Source of the DNA: an uncultured Bacteroidales bacterium
GTDB lineage: Bacteria; Bacteroidota; Bacteroidia; Bacteroidales; Bacteroidaceae
Reading direction: 5' to 3'
NCBI GenBank assembly: GCA_902779845.1
Contig: CACZCZ010000002.1
Coordinates: 148,793 to 212,792, forward strand
DNA: 64,000 bases
Positions 57,611 to 64,000 of the stretch are shown piece by piece. Below the pieces are notes generated by a model. That model ran no database searches. It was given only the letters and a program-made list of their open reading frames with translations, and was not told where the DNA came from. The position numbers were made by a program, and so were the translations under genes. Numbering within the stretch: position 1 is the stretch's first letter; the number at the start of each line of letters is the position of its first letter.

Positions 57611-59092
57611 TTATTTCTTCTTGGGGATGCGTTTGGTGACGCCGATGGCACCAGTGGGACAGACGAGGCGGCAGAGGTGACAGCCAACACATTTGGTGCC
57701 AACGATGCGAGGCTGGCGTGTGGCGGGGTCGAAGGCGATGGCCTGGTGACCGCCGTCCATACAGGAGGTGTAGCAGCGGCCGCAGCCGATGCAGCGCTCG
57801 CGGTCGATCTTGGGATAGACGATGGTGTCACGGTCAAGGTCGGAGGGAGTGACGAAGTTGGGGACTTCCTCGCCAACAAGGGATTCGAGGGACGAGACGC
57901 CGCGCTCAGCGAGGTAGTTGCCAAGGCCCAGAATGAGGTCGTCGATGATACGGTAGCCGTACTGCATGACGGCCGTACAGACCTGCACATTGCGACAGCC
58001 CAATTGAATGTACTCCAGCGCATCACGCCAGTTCTCGATGCCTCCGATACCACTCAGTTCCATCTTCTTATCTAGGAAGCCCTTGAGGATGGGACTCATT
58101 GCCAACTCCAGAATATAACGTTGGGCGATGGGTTTGACGGCACGGCCTGAGAGTCCGGAGATAATCTTGCGTCCCGACACCTCGGAACGGCTGTTCATGG
58201 TCACGCTCTTGATGGTGTTGATGGCTGAAACAGCATCGGCACCTGCTAAGAAGGCTGCCATCGCAGGGCGTTCGATGCGTGTGATATTGGGCGTCATCTT
58301 GGGAATGACGGGGATGCTGACGTTTCGCTTCACGTATTCGGTGTAGAAAAGCACGAGCTCGGTGTCCTGACCTACGTCGCTGCCCATGCCTGTGAGTCGC
58401 ATCTGAGGGCACGAGAAGTTCAGCTCCACGGCATCGCAGCCAGCCTCCTCGGCCATCTTCGCCAGCTGAATCCATTGTTCCTCATACTTGCCCATGACGC
58501 TGGCTATGACGACCTTCGTGGGATAGTTCTGCTTCAGGCGGCGCAAGATGTCAAAATCAACTTCGTGGGGATTCTCGCTGAGCTGCTCCATGTTGCGGAA
58601 GGCTGAGAAATCGCTCGTGCCGCTTTCCTGACAGGCATCGAAGCGCGGCGAGACCTCTCTGATGTCCTCCATGCAAATGGTCTTGTAGAAGACACCGCCC
58701 CACCCCATGTCAAAAGCACGTGCCACCATCTCATAGTTGGTGCAGACGGCTGACGAAGCAAGGAAGAAGGGATTCTCGCAATGAATGCCACAGAAATCGA
58801 TGGCCAACGACACGGCCTTGGGCTGAGGCGAAGGGGCAGCGGCCACAACCTGCTCGCGCAGTTCCCTCAGACGGATGGGACGGTCGTAGTGGATGCAGGC
58901 CTGCTCTGCGGCCGCGAGTTCGGCATCTGTGCACGGGGCCAGCCACTGTCCGGCCAGCTGCTCGTTGCCAAAGCGGATGGCACGGATGGCGCGGGCGGGG
59001 TCGCCGTTCTTACAGATTTTGCTGCAGGGTGCATCCATGCACAGGAGGCACCGCATCGCCTCTACTTGAGGTCGTAGGTTCGTAGCTTTCAT
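57611..59092 (-). CDS. preA: NAD-dependent dihydropyrimidine dehydrogenase subunit PreA
   Basis: The 493-residue protein starts with a Cys-rich segment (MRCLLCMDAPCSKICKNGDPARAIRAIRFGN), as in the iron-sulfur N-terminus of DPD-type enzymes. A dihydroorotate-dehydrogenase-like FMN barrel follows (CGIHCENPFFLASSAVCTNYEMVARAFDMGWGG, VELNFSCPQM). The C-terminal ferredoxin domain has two 4Fe-4S motifs (CIGCGRCYTSCMDGGH and CVGCHLCRLVCPTGAI). PreA with PreT reduces uracil and thymine. No preT is adjacent. It is last in an operon after the SpoIIE phosphatase and a membrane protein. Confidence 0.9.
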   Translation of the reverse strand: MKATNLRPQVEAMRCLLCMDAPCSKICKNGDPARAIRAIRFGNEQLAGQWLAPCTDAELAAAEQACIHYDRPIRLRELREQVVAAAPSPQPKAVSLAIDFCGIHCENPFFLASSAVCTNYEMVARAFDMGWGGVFYKTICMEDIREVSPRFDACQESGTSDFSAFRNMEQLSENPHEVDFDILRRLKQNYPTKVVIASVMGKYEEQWIQLAKMAEEAGCDAVELNFSCPQMRLTGMGSDVGQDTELVLFYTEYVKRNVSIPVIPKMTPNITRIERPAMAAFLAGADAVSAINTIKSVTMNSRSEVSGRKIISGLSGRAVKPIAQRYILELAMSPILKGFLDKKMELSGIGGIENWRDALEYIQLGCRNVQVCTAVMQYGYRIIDDLILGLGNYLAERGVSSLESLVGEEVPNFVTPSDLDRDTIVYPKIDRERCIGCGRCYTSCMDGGHQAIAFDPATRQPRIVGTKCVGCHLCRLVCPTGAIGVTKRIPKKK

Positions 59093-59110
59093 TGTCGTGT
59101 GGAAAGTTTT

Positions 59111-59653
59111 TTATTGTTTTTGTAGGTAAGCTTCTACTTTGGGCCAGTCAATCTGGATGATCTCAACGGTGTCATTGAGGCTGGTGGCTATGGCGGTGTG
59201 GTTCTTAAGGTCGAAGCACACAACGATACGGTCCTCAACACCGACGGTGGTGGAGTCGATGCGCACGACATCATAGCAATTGGCAACGTTACGGTGTACG
59301 GTGTCGCCATCTTCATCGACTTCTGAGAAGCGGTGCTCGTGGTAGCACTCCTCGTCGGGTTTCAGATACCACGTGTGCCAGACGCTGTCGGGATTTTCGA
59401 AGTATGCCTCATGGACGGTGACCATCGCCTCCTTGCGGTTCTGCTTAATCTGATAATTATTGTACAAGTAAGAAAACAACAGCACCAGCAGAAAACCCAA
59501 GATGATGGCTACGGGCTGAAGCAGACAACCCATGCCCAACCCCTTCCAGCTCTTGCGCAGGAAACCATAGCAAGGGAGGAGGAACGTGAGCATCACGATT
59601 ACGGCCAGGGCTAAGATGACATATAGATAGAATTCTTCAGATAGGATGTTCAT
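59111..59653 (-). CDS. Hypothetical membrane protein (180 aa)
   Basis: Two N-terminal hydrophobic segments (YVILALAVIVMLTFLLPCYGF and LLQPVAIILGFLLVLLFSYLY) are followed by a ~110-residue soluble domain (VTVHEAYFENPDSVWHTWYLKPDEECYHEHRFSEVDEDGDTV ... VVCFDLKNHTAIATSLNDTVEII). I do not recognise the family. It lies 76 bases after the SpoIIE gene and 18 bases before preA on the same strand. Confidence 0.75.
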   Translation of the reverse strand: MNILSEEFYLYVILALAVIVMLTFLLPCYGFLRKSWKGLGMGCLLQPVAIILGFLLVLLFSYLYNNYQIKQNRKEAMVTVHEAYFENPDSVWHTWYLKPDEECYHEHRFSEVDEDGDTVHRNVANCYDVVRIDSTTVGVEDRIVVCFDLKNHTAIATSLNDTVEIIQIDWPKVEAYLQKQ

Positions 59654-59729
59654 GAGAGAATGAGTATATGAAAGTGAAAGATGCTTGAGTGAAAAGTGAG
59701 ATAAAAGTTCCTTCGTGGGCGCTTGAGAG

Positions 59730-61640
59730 TTAGTTGGCCTTCTGGTACTTCACCGCCAGCATGGTAAGGTCGTCGCTCTGCTCTGCGTCACCGATGAACT
59801 GCCTCACTGAGGAGGTCATGGCCTCGATGAGCTGCTGGGGTTGGTTGGAGGTGGCACCGGCAACCTGCAGAACGCGCTCGATGCCAAACTGTTGCAGACG
59901 CGTGTCCTCGGCCTCGTTGAGGCCGTCGGTATAAAGGAAGATAGCGTCGCCCGGCTGAAGCTGGGCTTCCTGAGTGGTGAAGCCGAAGTCTGGCAGGACA
60001 CCTACGGGGATGTTGGCATCACAGAGCAGAGGCGTGACACCGCTGTCGCCAATAAGCAGCGGCGGATTGTGGCCGGCATTGGAGTAGCAGAGCTTGCCCG
60101 TGGCAAGGTCGAGAACACCCAGGAAGACGGTGACGAACATTTCGGTGTCGTTGTTGCTGCTCAGCGCTTCGTTCAGCGCCTTGGCAATATGGCTGGGCTC
60201 CTGTGTGTAAATGGCGATGTTGCGGAAGAGGAAACGCGTGACGGCCATGAACAAGGAGGCCGGCACGCCCTTTCCGGAAACGTCGCCGATGCAGAAGAGG
60301 AGCTTCTCGTCGTGAATGAAGAAGTCAAAGAGGTCACCGCCGACAGCCTTCGCAGGAACCACATAGCCGTAGATGTCCAGGTCGTTGCGCTCGGGGAAGG
60401 CGGGATAGGTCTTGGGAAGCATCGACATCTGGATGTCATGGGCAATCTTCAGCTCGCTCTCCATAGAGGCTTTGGCTGCAGTGGCACTCTTGAGTTCCTC
60501 GACGTAAGCGGTCAGCGAATGCTGCATATTCTCAAATGAGTCGCGCAGGAGATGAACTTCATCGCGGCTCTTGATGGCGGGCAGTGGCGCATCGAACTGT
60601 CCGCCGGCGACCTCGTCAGCTGCGGCCGTCAGCTGCTTCAGGGGTTTGGCTGCACGCTGTATGGTAAGATGGCAGACGAAGAACGTGACAATCAGCAACA
60701 GCACAATCACCATCAGCATCATGACACCTGCTATCATCCCAAACAAGTCGAGCGTAAAGGCTGGCACACACATGGCCAGCACCCAGTCGCAATTCTCGAT
60801 GGGGACATAGAAGAGGAAGGTCTTGACTCGATCCACGCGCAGCAAACGCTCGGCTTCATTATCGCTGTATCCACCCTTCTTCATCTGATCGATGGCCTCG
60901 CGAGCTTTCCCTGCCACGTCATAGTCCTTGATGTGATCATAGAGATTGCCCTTCAGGATACGTCCACGCTCGGTGTGCGTCATGAAAGTGCCGTCGCGAT
61001 GAATGACGTAGCTGCAAAAAGCCGATGTCGTAAGAGAACTCAAGAGAGCCAAGTTCCGCTGGAAGGCACTGTCCATCTCCTCTGTCGCCTGCGCCATGAA
61101 CTCCAGCGAGATGTCAGCGATGAAGTAGGCTACCACACTGCCGTCCGCCGCACTACCATCGCGAGCGCGAACGGGATGGAGATAGGCCACCAAGGGTGTC
61201 TTGCCGTCGTAGCTGTCGTAGAAGGGCTTCGACCATCCGGCCGAGTCGGCGCAGACAATCTCGCGCGCCCACTCCTCGTTGCGCAGTTCGTCTGCGTAAT
61301 AGATGTGCCAATCCCGCACATTGGGGTTCAGCGCTCTGATGCGACGTATCGTCTGGACGTACGCATCGGCATTGCCCAGACTCTGCTCCACATCATAGAC
61401 GTTGTTGCGGACAATATCGCTGACATCCTGCATAGCGTTGCTGATGAGCTGTGCTGAGGCCTGCATCGTGGTGTGGAAAGTGTTGGCAGAGAAATACACA
61501 ATCATCGACCTGATTGTTTCATAGGTGAGATAGCCCAAAGCGCTCATCATTACGAACAAAACCAACATCACCCAGCGCGACAGCCTGTGGGCAAAGGAAC
61601 TGTTGTATTTCTTGGAAACTTCTTTCTCTTTCTTTTTCAT
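59730..61640 (-). CDS. Membrane SpoIIE-type serine phosphatase with sensor and HAMP domains
   Basis: The 636-residue protein has a first transmembrane helix (WVMLVLFVMMSALGYLTYETI) and a ~270-residue extracytoplasmic sensor region of the dCache type. A second helix (IAGVMMLMVIVLLLIVTFFVCHL), a HAMP domain (QRAAKPLKQLTAAADEVAGGQFD), a coiled coil and a C-terminal PP2C/SpoIIE domain follow (LKIAHDIQMSMLPKTYPAFPE, VGGDLFDFF, DVSGKGVPASLFMAV, FLYTDGLNEAED). Such RsbU-like phosphatases act on anti-sigma-factor antagonists; none is nearby. The upstream open frame to 61826 is AT-rich non-coding; the ATG at 61640 precedes the basic KKKEKEVSKK. Confidence 0.9.
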   Translation of the reverse strand: MKKKEKEVSKKYNSSFAHRLSRWVMLVLFVMMSALGYLTYETIRSMIVYFSANTFHTTMQASAQLISNAMQDVSDIVRNNVYDVEQSLGNADAYVQTIRRIRALNPNVRDWHIYYADELRNEEWAREIVCADSAGWSKPFYDSYDGKTPLVAYLHPVRARDGSAADGSVVAYFIADISLEFMAQATEEMDSAFQRNLALLSSLTTSAFCSYVIHRDGTFMTHTERGRILKGNLYDHIKDYDVAGKAREAIDQMKKGGYSDNEAERLLRVDRVKTFLFYVPIENCDWVLAMCVPAFTLDLFGMIAGVMMLMVIVLLLIVTFFVCHLTIQRAAKPLKQLTAAADEVAGGQFDAPLPAIKSRDEVHLLRDSFENMQHSLTAYVEELKSATAAKASMESELKIAHDIQMSMLPKTYPAFPERNDLDIYGYVVPAKAVGGDLFDFFIHDEKLLFCIGDVSGKGVPASLFMAVTRFLFRNIAIYTQEPSHIAKALNEALSSNNDTEMFVTVFLGVLDLATGKLCYSNAGHNPPLLIGDSGVTPLLCDANIPVGVLPDFGFTTQEAQLQPGDAIFLYTDGLNEAEDTRLQQFGIERVLQVAGATSNQPQQLIEAMTSSVRQFIGDAEQSDDLTMLAVKYQKAN

Positions 61641-61790
61641 GCTGTTTACTCGTGTTTTCAATGCTTTTCTATAGCAGAAATACTTCTTAATAAGGTAAAA
61701 CCTCATTGCAAAGTAATGAATCATTCTTGATATACGCAAGAATTTTGCAGGAAATCTCGCATAAATGCTTGACGATTCAATAAGATTGCA

Positions 61791-61800
61791 TATCTTTGCA
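61791..61800 (+). promoter_or_regulatory. Promoter of the potassium channel gene
   Basis: -7 box TATCTTTGCA with TTG at 61769-61771 as -33 (19 bases between). Confidence 0.7.
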
Positions 61801-61829
61801 ACCGATTTAACCTTTATCCACGACAAAAA

Positions 61830-62645
61830 ATGAAATGTCCCCTCTGGCTACAGAAAGAATACCTCCGCTCGGTCATCTTCGATGATGAAACACCCGCCGG
61901 GCGCCGCTTTGACATCGTGCTGACCATCGCCATCGCCGTCAGCCTCATCATCCTCTTCGTCGAGAGCATCCCCGCCCTACCCCTCTGGCTGAAGATCTCG
62001 CTCGGAGCCCTCGAAGCGTTGCTCACCGTCGTCTTCACCATCGAGTACCTCGCCCGCCTCTACTGCGCCGAGAGCCGCCGCGGCTATGCCCTCAGCGGAT
62101 GGGGCATCATCGACCTGCTGGCCGTGCTGCCGCCCTATCTCACCTACTTCCTCCCCGGCGCGCGCTACATGCTCATCCTGCGTAGCATCCGCTTCATCCG
62201 CATCTTCCGCATCTTCCGCCTCTTCTCCTTCCTCAACGAAGGCGAGATGCTGCTCAAGGCCATCGGCCGCAGCCTCCACAAGATAGCCGTCTATTTCCTC
62301 TTCGTCCTCGTCCTCGTCATCTGCCTCGGCACCCTCATGTTCATCATCGAGAGCGGAGAGCCCGACAGCGCCTTCAAGGACATCGGCACCAGCATCTACT
62401 GGGCCATCACCACCCTCAGCACCGTAGGCTACGGCGACATCACGCCCGTCACCACCGTCGGCCGCTTCCTCAGCAGCTTCATCATGCTCCTGGGCTACAC
62501 CCTCATCGCCGTCCCCGGCGGCATCGTCACCGCCAGCTTCATCGACACCACCAATGATCCCGTGCGCAACGGCCGCTGCCCCCGCTGCGATGCCAAAGTC
62601 CGCAAGGGCGACAAATTCTGCTCGCAATGTGGCGAGAAGCTGTGA
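61830..62645 (+). CDS. Voltage-gated potassium channel family protein with C-terminal zinc ribbon
   Basis: The 271-residue ion transporter has six transmembrane segments. S4 carries regularly spaced arginines (LRSIRFIRIFRIFRLF), and the pore has the K+ selectivity filter TLSTVGYGDITPVT. After S6 (FIMLLGYTLIAVPGGIVTASF) there is a short tail ending in a zinc ribbon (RCPRCDAKVRKGDKFCSQCGEKL; CX2C-CX2C). The family mediates K+ flux across the inner membrane. DUF2461 follows after 51 bases. Confidence 0.93.
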   Translation: MKCPLWLQKEYLRSVIFDDETPAGRRFDIVLTIAIAVSLIILFVESIPALPLWLKISLGALEALLTVVFTIEYLARLYCAESRRGYALSGWGIIDLLAVLPPYLTYFLPGARYMLILRSIRFIRIFRIFRLFSFLNEGEMLLKAIGRSLHKIAVYFLFVLVLVICLGTLMFIIESGEPDSAFKDIGTSIYWAITTLSTVGYGDITPVTTVGRFLSSFIMLLGYTLIAVPGGIVTASFIDTTNDPVRNGRCPRCDAKVRKGDKFCSQCGEKL

Positions 62646-62696
62646 GAGAGGTAAAATCAAGTAAGAAGAATCTCAAGTACGAAGAAGAATCATCCT

Positions 62697-63359
62697 ATGC
62701 AAAACATCTATACCTTCCTGAAGCAGATAGCCGAGCACAACGACCGCGATTGGTTCCACGCCCATCAGGCGGAATACAAGGGTGCCCGGGCGACATTTGA
62801 GGAGATGACCCGACAGCTCATCTTCCGCATTGCGGCCTTTGATGCCAGCGTGGCCTATCAGACCCCCAAGTCCTGCATCTATCGCTTTGCCCGCGACATC
62901 CGTTTCTCCAACGACAAGTCGCCCTACAAGCGTCACTTCGGAGCCTTCGTCTGCAGCCACGGCCGCAAAAGCTATCGCGGCGGCTATTATCTGCACGTCG
63001 AACCCGGCAACACGCTAGTGGCCGGAGGCTCGTGGTGCCCGCCCGCTCCACTGCTGAAGCACATACGCGAGACCATCATCAGCGACATCGACGACTTCCG
63101 CAGCATTGTGGAAGCGCCAGAATTCAAGGCGCTCTACCCCGCAATTGGCGAAGACCCCGTGAAGACAATGCCAAAGGGATTCCCCAAGGATTTCGCCTAT
63201 CCCGAGTATATCAAGCCACGACTCTACACCGTCTGGCATCCGCTCTCTGACGATTTCCTCTTCCAGCCCGATGCCATGGACCAGCTGGAATCAATGTTCC
63301 GCACAATGTACCCCTTCAATCGCTTCCTCAACGAAATCTTTGATGATTATATGGAATAA
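62697..63359 (+). CDS. DUF2461 family protein
   Basis: The 220-residue cytoplasmic protein fits the DUF2461 (TIGR02453) family: YTFLKQIAEHNDRDWFHAHQAEY near the start, IYRFARDIRFSNDKSPYKRHFGAFV, GGYYLHVEPGNTLVAGGSWCPPAPLLKHIRETI, and LPKGF-like PKGFPKDFAYPEYIKPR. The biochemical role is unknown. It may be read from the channel promoter. Confidence 0.93.
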   Translation: MQNIYTFLKQIAEHNDRDWFHAHQAEYKGARATFEEMTRQLIFRIAAFDASVAYQTPKSCIYRFARDIRFSNDKSPYKRHFGAFVCSHGRKSYRGGYYLHVEPGNTLVAGGSWCPPAPLLKHIRETIISDIDDFRSIVEAPEFKALYPAIGEDPVKTMPKGFPKDFAYPEYIKPRLYTVWHPLSDDFLFQPDAMDQLESMFRTMYPFNRFLNEIFDDYME

Positions 63360-63412
63360 ACTGTCCCCCGCTTTTTGCTTATTTAATGGGGAAATATGAC
63401 GGTATAAAGTTG

Positions 63413-63422
63413 TAACTTTGCA
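63413..63422 (+). promoter_or_regulatory. -7 promoter box for the 55-aa gene and Crp/Fnr regulator
   Basis: TAACTTTGCA, 28 bases upstream of the ATG at 63451. Confidence 0.6.
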
Positions 63423-63450
63423 CTCGGAAACAGATAAAAAGCGAACAAAT

Positions 63451-63618
63451 ATGGCTACTATAGTTTTACAAGTCCCCGATGAAAACCTTGTCTCAAAAGT
63501 GAAGCAGGCTTGCAAGATGCTCAAGGGCGTGGCATCGGTGAAGGTGCAGAGTCCCACAGATATGAGAAAGATTGAGGTAGTATTTTTGCGCCAGCATGGA
63601 ACAGAAATTCAGCAATAA
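63451..63618 (+). CDS. Small hypothetical protein (55 aa)
   Basis: MATIVLQVPDENLVSKVKQA begins like the small beta-helix-helix proteins with antitoxin-like or degradation-tag roles (strand IVLQVPD, then a helix to about residue 25). The rest (SVKVQSPTDMRKIEVVFLRQ) is basic. The family is not recognised with certainty. The Crp/Fnr gene starts inside its last codons in another frame (23-base overlap), so the pair is translationally coupled. Confidence 0.65.
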   Translation: MATIVLQVPDENLVSKVKQACKMLKGVASVKVQSPTDMRKIEVVFLRQHGTEIQQ

Positions 63619-64000
63619 CAGTTTAGACCTTCATGTGCTGCGGGAATTATGCGAGCGTGAGGGTGAGGCGGTGGAATACCGCAAGGGCGAGCAGTTCGAG
63701 CGCGAGGGCGACCCGGCACGATGGTTCGGCTTCGTCACCGAGGGGTGCTTCAAGTACGTGACTCACGGCATCAGCGACGATAGGGAGCATATCACTTGGT
63801 TCTCGTTCGAGGGTGAGTTTGCGGGCGACTATCCCAACTGCCTCGACGGTCGTCCTGCTTTGACTACGATCGAGGCAATGGTGCCCACCCGCATACTCAG
63901 GGTGAGCGGCGAACAGCTGATGGACTTTTTCCGTCAAGACGCTGAAAAGATGGAGTTGCGCAGTGTCATAGCTGAGCATCTACTCAGTCAGGCCCGCGCC
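63596..64000 (+). CDS. Crp/Fnr family transcriptional regulator (3' end cut by the window edge)
   Basis: The first 135 residues are present and show a cyclic-nucleotide-binding-type beta-barrel: VEYRKGEQFEREGDPARWFGFVTEGCFKYVT, ITWFSFEGEFAGDYPNCLDGRPALTTIEAMVPTRILRVSGEQLMDFF, and the start of the dimerisation helix (KMELRSVIAEHLLSQ). The DNA-binding domain lies beyond the edge. No FNR-type N-terminal cysteines are seen. The ATG at 63596 overlaps the 55-aa gene. Confidence 0.85.
   Translation, partial: MEQKFSNNSLDLHVLRELCEREGEAVEYRKGEQFEREGDPARWFGFVTEGCFKYVTHGISDDREHITWFSFEGEFAGDYPNCLDGRPALTTIEAMVPTRILRVSGEQLMDFFRQDAEKMELRSVIAEHLLSQARA

Noticed and set aside
60552-61457. Plus-strand ORF opposite the SpoIIE phosphatase
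   Set aside because: Antisense shadow; the minus-strand protein has continuous HAMP and phosphatase motifs.

Overview
The window looks like chromosomal DNA of a Bacteroidales bacterium, most likely Prevotellaceae. The evidence is: many promoters of the Bacteroidota type (-7 box TAnnTTTG, usually TATCTTTGCA or TACCTTTGCA); starts without a Shine-Dalgarno sequence; Bacteroidota families such as DUF5107-TPR, golvesin-type secreted proteins, a PreA-type dihydropyrimidine dehydrogenase, an anaerobic sulfatase-maturating enzyme, a T9SS-like C-terminal domain and the four-helix-bundle S23 family. No phage, insertion sequence, conjugative module or CRISPR array was found. The species assignment is inference.

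Layout. 1-5.1 kb: DUF3737 protein (cut by the left edge) and MATE exporter, then an aldose-epimerase-like protein, a family 2 glycosyltransferase and RarA. 5.2-10.1 kb: tRNA-Gly(CCC), then a two-gene operon of a DUF5107-TPR protein and a sugar-porter MFS transporter. 10.1-24.6 kb: a run of plus-strand genes (NhaD antiporter, small protein, acyltransferase, golvesin-type secreted protein, TrmN6, Lon, Tgt, LptF/G-family permease, DEAD-box helicase, secreted protein, acyl-ACP thioesterase). 24.6-25.4 kb: a repeat-rich gene-free stretch. 25.4-35.1 kb: LMW phosphatase, then minus-strand YebC, a degenerate S23 gene, PheT, DnaB and KdsB, then a FolK-like protein and a class A PBP. 35.1-40.3 kb: a compact plus-strand operon pyrB-pyrI-glyA-queuosine precursor transporter-queC-rnz. 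40.4-43.5 kb: a tiny sorting-domain protein, an ECF sigma / membrane protein / Spy-like operon and a DUF486 membrane protein. 43.5-56.5 kb: GH20 hexosaminidase divergent from anSME, an EEP-family enzyme, MscS channel, zinc metalloprotease, CPA2 antiporter, PHP phosphatase, M15 peptidase and a TPR-type histidine-kinase-like protein. 56.6-64 kb: esterase, PreA, membrane protein, SpoIIE phosphatase, potassium channel, DUF2461 protein, and a small protein overlapping a Crp/Fnr regulator cut by the right edge.

Most coding content is ordinary housekeeping. Three enzymes or transporters of the queuosine route (Tgt, QueC, YhhQ-type transporter) occur here, as do envelope functions (KdsB, PBP1a, LptF/G, acyltransferase) and host-glycan functions (GH20, anSME, DUF5107/MFS).

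The unusual content is non-coding. Two contiguous arrays with an exact 22-bp period lie at 10184-10315 and 25111-25286, each ending about 75-90 bp upstream of a TATCTTTGCA promoter. A four-copy, two-orientation oligonucleotide element surrounds an AT-rich tract at 24.67-25.09 kb. GC-rich palindromic REP-like elements occur as inverted pairs at 20.2-20.3 and 31.3-31.5 kb, and supply codons to two proteins. Several 7-9-bp tandem repeat tracts sit directly upstream of start codons, one of them filling the pheT leader. No single coherent novel gene system was seen.
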